Of a stretch of 61,513 nt of DNA, positions 8,806 to 16,830 are shown piece after piece. The position numbers were made by a program, and so were the translations under genes. How positions within the stretch are numbered: position 1 is the stretch's first letter; each line of letters opens with the position of its first letter. A model generated the notes under the pieces. That model was not told the DNA's origin, did not search any database, and saw only the letters and a list, made by a program, of their open reading frames with translations. Source of the DNA: a virus; IMG/VR virus record IMGVR_UViG_3300036770_006790, positions 1 through 61,513 of that record; one strand, 5' to 3'.

Positions 8806-8822
8806 AACAAATATTTTTAAAA

Positions 8823-8830
8823 ATAAATAG
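8823..8830 (-). promoter_or_regulatory. Candidate late promoter motif (CTATTTAT on - strand)
   Basis: In gene orientation CTATTTAT ends 17 bases before the - strand ATG at 8805. It supports 8805 as the true start and suggests late expression. Confidence 0.4.
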
Positions 8831-8899
8831 CGAAAATATCTTTTTAAACCCTTTTTATTCAGTTTTTTGTGCGAAAAATGTTTTTTTTCACAAATCACT

Positions 8900-8907
8900 A
8901 TATTTAT
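8900..8907 (+). promoter_or_regulatory. Candidate late promoter motif ATATTTAT before scaffold
   Basis: The octamer ends 17 bases before the scaffold ATG at 8925. Confidence 0.45.
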
Positions 8908-8924
8908 CTGTAAAATTAAAACTA

Positions 8925-10601
8925 ATGAGTAAAGAGAATCTTGTGGAAAAGGCAATGCTTGAGATGCAAAAAATCGAAGAGCTTATTGCTGAAAATGCAA
9001 AAGGAATACTTTCTTCTACAATGAAGGATGAAATCAACGCATTGGTAAAAGAGTCTCTCATGTCCGAGCAAGTTGACGATGAAGATATAGAAACACCAGA
9101 AATGGATGAACCAGAAATGGAGGATTCTGAATTGGAAACAGATATGGATATGGAGCCTGATCTTGATATGGAGGATGAAATGGACATCGAAGATGAGATG
9201 GAAGATGAAACAGAAGATGTTTTGGATTTGACCGACATGGATGATGAATCATTGTTGACAGTATTCAAGGCAATGAGTGAAGATGATGGAATCATTGTAT
9301 CAAAAGATGCAAGTGACATCCATCTAAAAGATGAAAATTCAGATGTGGAATATTTGATTAAATTGAAAGAATCTATAATTAAAGAAACCACAAAAAATAA
9401 AAGGCGTTTGGTTGAAAAAGAAATGGATGAACAAGATGATGATTATTATGATATAGATTCTGCTTATGAAGATAGGACATATCTTCCAGATGACGAAAAT
9501 CCAGAATATATGGGAAATTTTGAGGATGAAGAAGATTTTGAAGATGAGAATGAAACAATGTATGAAATTGAAATGGATGAGGAAGATATGGACCCCAGAT
9601 CAGAAGATGAGCAAAGCGGATATAACGCTATGTTTGGTGATGAAGGGGACGAAGATGAAGAAGGTGAAGAAGATTTTGAGATTGAAGATGATGATGATGA
9701 AACAATATATGAAATAGAAATGGACGAAGAAGAGGACGAAATGGATGAGTCCTATGATATGGATGAAGAAGAAGACGAAGATGACGAAGAAGAGGAGGAC
9801 GAAATGGATGAGTCCTATGATATGGAAGAAGCCATGGATGAAATGGACATGGATGAAATGGATATGGATGAAGCAATAAACGAAATCTTGAAAAAAGGTT
9901 TAAGCGAATCCAAAATGAAACCAAAAGGTGTTGGCATGGGCAGACCTTCCAAGTTCAAATTCAAACCAAAACCAAATCAAGATAAAGGTTTTGATGAGAA
10001 AATGAAAGAAGGACCAAAAACCAAAGGCACCGGAAAGCCAAAATTTGAATACAAAGATGGCAAGAACACGGACGGAAAAATGAAAAAAGTTCACCCAAAA
10101 GGTGAAAAGAAAGAAACAAAAGAGGCCGCAAAGACCTACGGTTTTGGTTCAAAAGAAGGAAGGGGTTTGCGCAAAGGCATTACACCAAACAGAAACAAGG
10201 TTTACGAAGCCGAAATTCTTGACCTCAGAGAGAAAAACGAAGAATACCGCAAGGCATTGAACCTTTTCAGAGAAAAGATTAATGAGGTAGCCGTATTCAA
10301 CTCAAACTTGGCTTATGCAACCAGACTGTTCACAGAACATTCAACAACCAAAAAAGAAAAAATAAACATTTTACGCAGGTTCGATGATGTTCAATCTTTA
10401 AAGGAAAGTAAAACGCTTTACAACTCCATAAAGAAAGAACTCAACGAAAGCGAAGGAAAGCAAATTACAGAATCAATAGCACCAAAAATTAATAACACGG
10501 CATCTACTGGTTCTGCGGTTAATCTTATCGAATCCACAACTTACGAGAACCCACAGTTCTTGAGGATGAAGGATTTGATGAACAAATTGACCAAAAAGTA
10601 A
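8925..10601 (+). CDS. gp22: Prohead core/scaffold protein (gp22-like), extremely acidic
   Basis: This is the probable internal scaffold of the prohead. The 558-residue chain has an N-terminal helix (residues 1-48), a very acidic Asp/Glu/Met-rich region (about 50-330), a short Lys/Gly-rich basic stretch (about 340-420) and a C-terminal coiled-coil region with EAEILDLREKNEEYRKALNL and FNSNLAYATRLF. The C-terminal part and the position between protease and capsid gene match gp22. Length is about twice T4 gp22 (269) because of the acidic low-complexity insert. Several (L/I)xE sequences lie in the chain, as expected for a scaffold digested by gp21. Direct near-repeats (EEDEMDESYDM) occur in the acidic part. 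Confidence 0.85.
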   Translation: MSKENLVEKAMLEMQKIEELIAENAKGILSSTMKDEINALVKESLMSEQVDDEDIETPEMDEPEMEDSELETDMDMEPDLDMEDEMDIEDEMEDETEDVLDLTDMDDESLLTVFKAMSEDDGIIVSKDASDIHLKDENSDVEYLIKLKESIIKETTKNKRRLVEKEMDEQDDDYYDIDSAYEDRTYLPDDENPEYMGNFEDEEDFEDENETMYEIEMDEEDMDPRSEDEQSGYNAMFGDEGDEDEEGEEDFEIEDDDDETIYEIEMDEEEDEMDESYDMDEEEDEDDEEEEDEMDESYDMEEAMDEMDMDEMDMDEAINEILKKGLSESKMKPKGVGMGRPSKFKFKPKPNQDKGFDEKMKEGPKTKGTGKPKFEYKDGKNTDGKMKKVHPKGEKKETKEAAKTYGFGSKEGRGLRKGITPNRNKVYEAEILDLREKNEEYRKALNLFREKINEVAVFNSNLAYATRLFTEHSTTKKEKINILRRFDDVQSLKESKTLYNSIKKELNESEGKQITESIAPKINNTASTGSAVNLIESTTYENPQFLRMKDLMNKLTKK

Positions 10602-10624
10602 ACAAAATTTTTAAAATAGAAAAA

Positions 10625-12409
10625 ATGGGAGCATTACTCGAATCTGGACTCGTTGGTAACATCGGCCTAAAACATTTGAAGGTTATCAGGGAGGACACTA
10701 TTAACAAATGGGATAAACTTGGTTTTCTTGAAGGCTTGGATGGCCACAAAAAAGAAAACATGGCGCAGCTCTATGAGAACCAAGCGTCTTTCTTAATCAA
10801 TGAAGCAACTACCACGTCGGATACTGGTGCATTTGAAACTGTTGTATTCCCCATCGTGCGTAGAGTATTCTCGAAACTTTTGGCAAACGATATCGTATCC
10901 GTTCAGGCAATGAACTTGCCTATTGGTAAACTTTTCTTCTTTGTGCCTAACATTCAGGGATACGACGCAAATGGTCAACACTATAAGCCGTTTGGCGCAC
11001 CCGATGGTCCAGCAACTCCTAACGCGGGTTATGATTATGATACCACTAAGAGCTTGTATGACCGTTTTTATGAAGGTAACGAACCCGGATTGGATCCTGC
11101 TGGTTTGTTCGATTATTCAAAAGGTCAATTCTCAGCAATCACTGCTACGGTAAGTACGGCTGTATGGTCAACTACCGATGCCGATTTGGTTGTATCTGGT
11201 TACGGTGCTGGCAACTATCGCAAGGTGTTGGTTATTATGTCTGGTTTCTCTAATAGCGGTGCTGGTAAACTTATTGGCCCTGATGGTCACCCAATCGATA
11301 ATGAATCTTTCCTTTCAGATTTGACAATCACGCCAAAAACTACTGCTGGTGGCGCATTCTCTGGTCTTACTAACGCACCAGTCCTCTTCAGGGTTGTTAC
11401 ACAAAAGTATGGCAAAGGTATTGTCCAGTACGGCACAAGCACCACGCAAACATTCCCTAACGATAAAACTGGTGGCGGCACATTCGATAACATTTGCGAC
11501 GCAAATGGCAAAATTTATCTTGAACTTGACTTGCAAGTGCCAGCAACCGTTTCCGATGGTTCAATCGATGGTTATACTGGATTTACGACCACGATTGATG
11601 GTACTGCCGCCACAGACTTCACTGCCACTTATCGCATCTACAAAGAACTCGAATTCGAAGATAGGCTCGGTGAAGTTTCTTTCGACCTTCAGTCCGTTAC
11701 GGTATCTGTTACCGAAAGGAAACTCCGCGCACAATGGTCGCCCGAAATGGCACAAGACGTTGCGGCTTTCCAAAACATCGACGCCGAAGCAGAATTGACC
11801 GCATTGCTCTCCGAGCAAATCGCAGCCGAAATTGACCGCGAAATCTTGCGTGACTTGCGCAAAGGCGCAGCTTGGACTTTGCGTTGGGATTACAACGGCT
11901 GGAAGCGTTTGGGATCAAATGCAGTTCCCTATACTCAAAAGGACTGGAACCAAACCCTTATCACCGCTATCAACCAATTGTCCGCACAAATCCACAAATC
12001 CACACTTCGCGGTGGGGCAAACTGGATTGTCGTTTCTTCGGAAATTAGCGCAATCTTTGATGACCTCGAATACTTCCACGTATCAAACGCATCTCCAGAA
12101 CAAGACCAGTATAACATGGGTATCGAAAGAGTAGGTACTCTCGCTGGTCGTTACCAAGTATATCGCGACCCATACTTCCCACCTAACACCTTGTTGCTGG
12201 GCCATAAGGGCACGAGCTTGCTTGACACGGGTTACATCTACGCACCGTATGTGCCATTGCAACTTACGCCTACAATGTATAACCCATTCAATTTCACACC
12301 TATTAAGGGGATAATGACAAGGTATGCTAAGAAGCTTGTGAACTCCCGCTTCTATGGCCGTGTTACTGTAGATGGTGTACGTACATTCGATTTGAGAGAA
12401 CTTCGATAG
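10625..12409 (+). CDS. gp23: Major capsid protein (gp23-like)
   Basis: This is the main shell protein of the head. The N-terminus reads MGALLESGLVGNIG..., and ASFLINE|ATTTSDTGAFET gives a gp21-type cleavage site after Glu60, matching the position of T4 gp23 maturation after Glu65. The following FETVVFPIVRRVFSKLLANDIVSVQ is the conserved gp23 core start. RLGEVSFDLQSVTVSVTERKLRAQWSPEMAQD and the C-terminal MTRYAKKLVNSRFYGRV region are also typical. At 594 residues it is longer than T4 gp23 (521). Codon use is visibly less AT-biased than in neighbouring genes, as expected for a highly expressed protein. A strong terminator follows. Confidence 0.96.
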   Translation: MGALLESGLVGNIGLKHLKVIREDTINKWDKLGFLEGLDGHKKENMAQLYENQASFLINEATTTSDTGAFETVVFPIVRRVFSKLLANDIVSVQAMNLPIGKLFFFVPNIQGYDANGQHYKPFGAPDGPATPNAGYDYDTTKSLYDRFYEGNEPGLDPAGLFDYSKGQFSAITATVSTAVWSTTDADLVVSGYGAGNYRKVLVIMSGFSNSGAGKLIGPDGHPIDNESFLSDLTITPKTTAGGAFSGLTNAPVLFRVVTQKYGKGIVQYGTSTTQTFPNDKTGGGTFDNICDANGKIYLELDLQVPATVSDGSIDGYTGFTTTIDGTAATDFTATYRIYKELEFEDRLGEVSFDLQSVTVSVTERKLRAQWSPEMAQDVAAFQNIDAEAELTALLSEQIAAEIDREILRDLRKGAAWTLRWDYNGWKRLGSNAVPYTQKDWNQTLITAINQLSAQIHKSTLRGGANWIVVSSEISAIFDDLEYFHVSNASPEQDQYNMGIERVGTLAGRYQVYRDPYFPPNTLLLGHKGTSLLDTGYIYAPYVPLQLTPTMYNPFNFTPIKGIMTRYAKKLVNSRFYGRVTVDGVRTFDLRELR

Positions 12410-12440
12410 TAAAATTATTGTTAATCGATTATTTATTTTT

Positions 12441-12474
12441 GGAGGGGAACATTTTGTTCCCCTCTTTTGTTTTA
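12441..12474 (+). terminator. Rho-independent terminator after major capsid gene
   Basis: GAGGGGAACA (12442-12451) pairs perfectly with TGTTCCCCTC (12455-12464) around a TTT loop and is followed by TTTTGTTTT. It lies 32 bases after the capsid stop. Confidence 0.9.
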
Positions 12475-12483
12475 GAATAGTTG

Positions 12484-12491
12484 TATATTTG
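12484..12491 (+). promoter_or_regulatory. Host-type -7 box TATATTTG before endonuclease gene
   Basis: TATATTTG matches TAnnTTTG and lies 15 bases before the ATG at 12507, directly after the capsid terminator. A TTTTG at 12465-12469 is a possible but close -33 element. Confidence 0.45.
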
Positions 12492-12506
12492 TAAAATTTT
12501 TTAGAG

Positions 12507-13889
12507 ATGAAAAAAATAGAGTTTACGCCAGAGCAGGTAGCTGAAATCATAAGAATTTATAATGAGGGTATTGAAGGCACGAGGCCAATAGCGAAAAGGT
12601 TTAATGTAAGTTTCACCACTTTAAGAAAACTACTTAAAGAAAATAATGTAAAAATATATAATCACGGTCAAAGATTTAAAGGTGGTAAAGCCGAGGTTGA
12701 CAAAAGATACCGTCAAAAAAATAAAGAAAAACTTAAACAAAATTATAAAAAATGGTCTGGAGAAAATCGAGAACGTTTAAAGGAATATCAAAAAAAATGG
12801 AGAGAGGAAAATAAAGAACATGTTAGAGAATATAGCAGAATCCAAAGCAAAAAACTTTTAGCAGAAAATCCAAAATACAGAATCTCACAAAGATATAGAA
12901 ACTCCATTATTGCCTCCCTCAACGGAAAAAGGGTTTCATCTGTTTTTCAATGGATTGGTTATTCATTGGATGAATTAATGAATCATCTGGAAACATTATT
13001 TTCTGATGGCATGTGCTGGAATAATTATGGTGAGTGGCATATTGACCATATTATTCCAATATCAAAATTTAATTTTGTGAGCACTGATTGCGAGGGATTC
13101 AGGGAATGCTGGAATTTAACCAATTTGCAGCCCATGTGGGCAAAGGATAATTATTCCAAAAACAACAGAATAGTTGCGCATCAATATAAAGTTCGGAAAG
13201 AAAAAGAGAAAACGGAAAATAATAGTTTACCTTTTAATCGTTACCTATATTTATTTCCATTAAAAAAGACAAAAGTAGAAATCATAGATAGGGAAACTTG
13301 TGAAAAAATTGTGAATGAATACGAATGGCTTGGATATATGCCGAAAGAAACCAATTTGCATTTTGGTATATATTTTAAAGTTGATAATGATTATCATTTG
13401 GGTGGGGTAGTCGCATATGAACCCGAATTCGAGGATAATTTTAACTACTCGGATAAAATAATAAAACTAAGTAGAGGTGCATGTTTGTGGTGGACACCCA
13501 AAAATACTGCATCATATTTCATTACGAGAACTTTAGAATGGTTGGAAAAGAATACCAACTATAAGGTGGTAAATGCAACTGTTAATCCATCTGCTGGTGA
13601 AGTTGGAATAATATATCAAGCCTTAAATTGGCATTACATTGGTTCATTTGATGGAAATGGAATAATAAGGTACGCTTACAAAATAGGCAATAAGATATAT
13701 GAGCAAAGGCATATCAATGATATGATTGGATGTACAGATAAGGAAAACGTTATGAAGCACTTTCCTGATGCACAAATGATTAATTTGGGTGGTGGGAATA
13801 GATATTTCAAATTTATCGGCGATAAGCGTGAAAATAGGGAAATGATGAAATCTATTAAGCATTTAATAAAACCCTATCCCCAAAAGTAA
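12507..13889 (+). CDS. HNH homing-type endonuclease fused to a Mom-like acyltransferase domain
   Basis: Three parts are visible in 460 residues. Residues 1-50 are a helix-turn-helix-like segment (RPIAKRFNVSFTTLRKLLKENN). Residues 60-125 are Lys/Glu/Tyr-rich repeats (KENKEHVREY type) seen before HNH domains. Residues 174-220 are the HNH nuclease: EWHIDHIIPISKF with NLTNLQPMWAKDNYSKNN. Residues 250-455 resemble the GNAT-like Mom family: FGIYFKVDN, KLSRGACLWWTPKNTASYFI, then NPSAGEVGIIYQALNWHYIG. Mom of phage Mu modifies adenine. The fusion could be a homing gene that captured a modification domain, or a bifunctional enzyme. It lies downstream of the capsid gene behind a host-type promoter, a common place for free-standing homing genes. 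Confidence 0.82.
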   Translation: MKKIEFTPEQVAEIIRIYNEGIEGTRPIAKRFNVSFTTLRKLLKENNVKIYNHGQRFKGGKAEVDKRYRQKNKEKLKQNYKKWSGENRERLKEYQKKWREENKEHVREYSRIQSKKLLAENPKYRISQRYRNSIIASLNGKRVSSVFQWIGYSLDELMNHLETLFSDGMCWNNYGEWHIDHIIPISKFNFVSTDCEGFRECWNLTNLQPMWAKDNYSKNNRIVAHQYKVRKEKEKTENNSLPFNRYLYLFPLKKTKVEIIDRETCEKIVNEYEWLGYMPKETNLHFGIYFKVDNDYHLGGVVAYEPEFEDNFNYSDKIIKLSRGACLWWTPKNTASYFITRTLEWLEKNTNYKVVNATVNPSAGEVGIIYQALNWHYIGSFDGNGIIRYAYKIGNKIYEQRHINDMIGCTDKENVMKHFPDAQMINLGGGNRYFKFIGDKRENREMMKSIKHLIKPYPQK

Positions 13890-13892
13890 AAT

Positions 13893-13916
13893 GGGGGCAT
13901 TAAGCCCCCTTATCGT
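13893..13916. terminator. Probable terminator hairpin
   Basis: GGGGGC (13893-13898) pairs with GCCCCC (13904-13909) around ATTAA and is followed by TTATCGTTTATT. The U-tract is weak. It lies four bases after the preceding gene's stop codon. Confidence 0.6.
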
Positions 13917-14030
13917 TTATTACCATTTCTATTTTATTTACATCAAAAGCATAACCTAAATAGTAAATTTATATATGAAAAATATCTATATTTCACATAA
14001 TTTTACATGGAAATCTTTTCATATTTTGAG

Positions 14031-14318
14031 CTACCCAAGTGAAAGATTATTATATTCTGAACTACTCAAGTCACCAAAACGTTCAAGAAATTCGAGCGAT
14101 TCGTAAAGAGCCTGTGCATAGTTTTCGATGTTTCCAGTTTTATCTGCTTTTGCTAATTCTATCGCACGATAAATGGCAACAATTCTATTCACAGGTCCAT
14201 CGCCAGTACTTAAAATTTTATTCATAATACGATCAATTTCTCTCTCCTCAGATTCTTGTTCTTTAATTACTTCTTTAACAATTTTTTTCAACTGCGATAA
14301 ATTAATTTTCTTATACAT
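14031..14318 (-). CDS. Small tagged hypothetical protein
   Basis: The start at 14318 (MYKKINLSQLKKIVKEVIKEQE) is preferred over the longer frame because an ATATTTAT motif lies 16 bases upstream. The 95-residue helical protein begins with an amphipathic peptide ending IKE, the same type of N-terminus as other accessory proteins here and compatible with gp21 cleavage. The remainder (RIVAIYRAIELAKADKTGNIENYAQALYESLEF) looks like an all-helical bundle. I recognise no family. Proposed role: internal head protein, by inference from the tag only. Confidence 0.65.
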   Translation of the reverse strand: MYKKINLSQLKKIVKEVIKEQESEEREIDRIMNKILSTGDGPVNRIVAIYRAIELAKADKTGNIENYAQALYESLEFLERFGDLSSSEYNNLSLG

Positions 14319-14334
14319 AATAAATATTTTGTCT

Positions 14335-14342
14335 ATAAATAT
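14335..14342 (-). promoter_or_regulatory. Candidate late promoter motif (ATATTTAT on - strand)
   Basis: In gene orientation ATATTTAT ends 16 bases before the - strand ATG at 14318. Confidence 0.45.
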
Positions 14343-14355
14343 CACAAAAAAAATT

Positions 14356-15960
14356 TTATAATACCATCTCAAATTTTAAATTTCCACAATCCCAGATTAT
14401 ATCATACCCATTCTCCAGCATTATTTCTCTTTCCGTTTTATTTACATCAAAACCATTCTTAACGAGAATGCTTTTTCGGTAATTGAATCTGTTTTCCCTT
14501 TTTTTATATTTTAGCATATAATGATAGTTTGGTTTTGTATGTGCAACAAAATTAAAACCAACTTTTCCATAAAATGAATCTTCAGGACTTGGAGTCCAGT
14601 TTTTATCGCTATAAGTGATTATTTTATTTGGGTTGTTGGTTTTGATGAAGTATTTCAATAATTTTGAAAATCCCCCGACCACGTTTTTGCCGCAAAATCT
14701 ATATAGTTCCCAGATGGATGGGTCTGAATTTTTGTTGCCCATATTGAGTCTTAGTTGACCAAATGTTGCAATGCTAACCAATTTTTTTTCATAAATTAAT
14801 CCATAAGCAATTTTTGATTTGTCATTTCCTTGTAGGTGATGGGAATTCAAAAATTCCGATTTTTCTTTTTTAGAAACCTCTCTCACCTCACATTTTCTGG
14901 CGAATATTCTTGTTTCAGATAATCCAAATATGTGTCTAATTCTATTTTTGATAATTTCCTTTTTGGATTCCCACTCATCTGAAAATATGTGGATTAAGCG
15001 AATACCCTTTCTTGCGCACATTTTGCTTTTATCGAGATGAAAATATTTGCCCTTTCCTTGCTTTTCTGAGTGCCAGAATAAGCCATTATATTCAAAAGCA
15101 ATATTATATTTCATTGAAAGGATATCAAGTTCAACACCATTTAAAAGTTTTTTATCACAAGGGATTACTTCGCTATCAAATGTTTGAATGAATTCAAAAA
15201 GTTCAATTTCACCTTTGCTCCTATATTGTGGGATTGTTTCTATAAAATTATCAGATGTAACTGGACTATTTGGATATAATGATTTGTATATTTCAAAATT
15301 AATGCTATGTTTTTTTAAGTGATTTTCCGTGATATATATCATTTTTTTATTGCAGATTTGGCAGGTAACATATGATTTTTCATCATTTTCGAACATCATT
15401 TCCTTTTCCTCAACAACAATATGTTTATCAAAAAGATATTTAAGATTTTCATTCTGATTAACAAATTCATATATGGTTCTATGTTTTTTTTCAACATGCT
15501 TTGTGATTGCTCCAGTTTTGTTGGTGATATCCGTTGTTGTCCATTCGCATTGTGGGCAATTGAACAATTCTTTTTCTTGCTTATCCTCAACGGAGAAATA
15601 TTGCATATGCCAATAGTTTCCTGTTGTTTTCAAAAACATGGAACGTTTGAACTTGGTCGGAATTTCGATATGCGGTTGGCAGGAGGATAGATGAATCATT
15701 AATGCACCACTCTTGTTATGTGGATCATTGAATGATTTTTGGCAACAATTGCATGTCACATTTTTGTTATCCAAAAAGGTTAAATCGAAATCAATTATTT
15801 TGTGTTTCTGCTGACCACCTTTTTTTCTGATTTCCATGTTGTTGTTTGTTAATGTGGTTTTAATTTTCTTTTTGCCAACCTTATATTCGGAGCATAGTTG
15901 CAATATGGAATATCCATTTTCATATTTGGTTATTATATCATTTATGATGTTACCATCCAT
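14356..15960 (-). CDS. Vsr-like (EDxHD) homing endonuclease with zinc fingers and GNAT-like tail
   Basis: The 534-residue protein starts with a helix-turn-helix (residues 1-45, YSILQLCSEYKVGKKKIKTTL). Cys-pair zinc-finger candidates follow (CNCC, CPQC, CQIC with His partners, about 68-220). The nuclease core is at about 247-335: SKGEIELFEFI, GVELDILSMKYNIAFEYNGLFWHSE, YFHLDKSKMCARKGIRLIHIFSDEW. This is the Glu/Asp/His/Asp pattern of Vsr-related phage homing endonucleases such as I-Bth0305I. The tail (about 355-490: GRLRLNMG-like, ELYRFCGKNVVGGFSKLLKYF, YSDKNW) is the GNAT-like domain often attached to these nucleases. Its own TATGTTTG box suggests independent transcription. It is probably a free-standing mobile gene near the capsid locus. 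Confidence 0.85.
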   Translation of the reverse strand: MDGNIINDIITKYENGYSILQLCSEYKVGKKKIKTTLTNNNMEIRKKGGQQKHKIIDFDLTFLDNKNVTCNCCQKSFNDPHNKSGALMIHLSSCQPHIEIPTKFKRSMFLKTTGNYWHMQYFSVEDKQEKELFNCPQCEWTTTDITNKTGAITKHVEKKHRTIYEFVNQNENLKYLFDKHIVVEEKEMMFENDEKSYVTCQICNKKMIYITENHLKKHSINFEIYKSLYPNSPVTSDNFIETIPQYRSKGEIELFEFIQTFDSEVIPCDKKLLNGVELDILSMKYNIAFEYNGLFWHSEKQGKGKYFHLDKSKMCARKGIRLIHIFSDEWESKKEIIKNRIRHIFGLSETRIFARKCEVREVSKKEKSEFLNSHHLQGNDKSKIAYGLIYEKKLVSIATFGQLRLNMGNKNSDPSIWELYRFCGKNVVGGFSKLLKYFIKTNNPNKIITYSDKNWTPSPEDSFYGKVGFNFVAHTKPNYHYMLKYKKRENRFNYRKSILVKNGFDVNKTEREIMLENGYDIIWDCGNLKFEMVL

Positions 15961-15979
15961 TATGTTTTAAAGTTTTGTG

Positions 15980-15987
15980 CAAACATA
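15980..15987 (-). promoter_or_regulatory. Host-type -7 box (TATGTTTG on - strand)
   Basis: In gene orientation TATGTTTG fits TAnnTTTG and lies 19 bases before the - strand ATG at 15960. No clear -33 element was seen. Confidence 0.35.
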
Positions 15988-16001
15988 ATCAAATAATGTG
16001 G

Positions 16002-16009
16002 ATATTTAT
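16002..16009 (+). promoter_or_regulatory. Candidate late promoter motif ATATTTAT
   Basis: The octamer ends 18 bases before the GTG at 16028. It also lies inside the longer open frame from 15998, which argues that 15998 is not the start. Confidence 0.4.
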
Positions 16010-16027
16010 AAAAAAAAAATTGTTATA

Positions 16028-16819
16028 GTGAACTTAAAAAAAATCATTAAAGAAAAGCTTCGTGAAAGTGTGGGTAATAAAGTTTTTGAAGGTTTGATAA
16101 CCGAAAAATTGGCAAATGTGGATGATGATGTTGATTTGCTTTATGATTTATATTTTAAAAAAGTAATTGATGAATTATCAAAAACCAAAATAATTAACCT
16201 AGAAATATATAATTTTTTAAAAAAAACAGAAACTTCAGACACATCAATCCTTAAATCAGAAGAATCTAAATTGGCCCATGAAATAAATCCCTGCAAAATA
16301 TTAACAAATGTTGGATTGAATGGATATAACCCAATTGACAAAAAAATATATATTTCCATTAACGATAATGCCATCAATTATGCTATGGGATATAGAGGAG
16401 ATTTGGAGTTGGCCAAAAATGAATTACCATATAAAAACCAACAAAATAGTTTTTCAAAAGAATTTACCGAAGAAAAAATAAAGGGCAGCATTCATCATGA
16501 ACTTGCACATTGGCTTGATGACACCTTCAATAAAGAACATATTAAATATAAAATCACAAAAACACCAGAAATACTTAAGGATGTCTCTATTAATGCAACC
16601 AAACATGAAATTCATGGACAAATGCACAATATTAAGCAACTCCACAACAAATATAAAGAAATTTGGAATGATTTAACATTTAAAGATTTAATTGCTATGA
16701 GCCCATCTTTAAATAATATTTATCGCACATTGCCAAAAGATATAAAAACCCAGTGGCTAAAAGATTTGAAAAAAAGAATGCACAGGGAAAATTTGTTGGG
16801 GAAAAGAATGATTAATTAA
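16028..16819 (+). CDS. Zincin-type metallopeptidase-like protein, paralogue 1, tagged
   Basis: I choose the GTG at 16028, which gives VNLKKIIKEKLRES aligned to the start of the next gene. The product is 263 residues. IKGSIHHELAHWLDD (about residue 160) carries an HExxH zinc motif, and TKHEIHGQMHN about 36 residues later could supply a third ligand. The N-terminal peptide ends LRE|S, a gp21-type site. Together this suggests a small zinc peptidase packaged in the head. Cleavage targets are unknown. The protein is about two-thirds identical by eye to the following gene, so the pair is a tandem duplication. Confidence 0.75.
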   Translation: MNLKKIIKEKLRESVGNKVFEGLITEKLANVDDDVDLLYDLYFKKVIDELSKTKIINLEIYNFLKKTETSDTSILKSEESKLAHEINPCKILTNVGLNGYNPIDKKIYISINDNAINYAMGYRGDLELAKNELPYKNQQNSFSKEFTEEKIKGSIHHELAHWLDDTFNKEHIKYKITKTPEILKDVSINATKHEIHGQMHNIKQLHNKYKEIWNDLTFKDLIAMSPSLNNIYRTLPKDIKTQWLKDLKKRMHRENLLGKRMIN

Positions 16820-16830
16820 AAAATATTATC

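Noticed and set aside
8806-8955. 50-residue N-terminal extension of the ART-like protein
   Set aside because: The extension lacks conservation-like features, overlaps the scaffold gene start region and lies upstream of a good ATATTTAT-preceded ATG at 8805.
9058-9924. Antisense open frames over the scaffold gene
   Set aside because: They arise from the low-complexity GAA/GAT codons of the acidic region and have no start context or domain.
15998-16027. Earlier GTG start for the first zinc-peptidase paralogue
   Set aside because: It would place the start over the ATATTTAT motif, and the paralogue starts at the position matching 16028.
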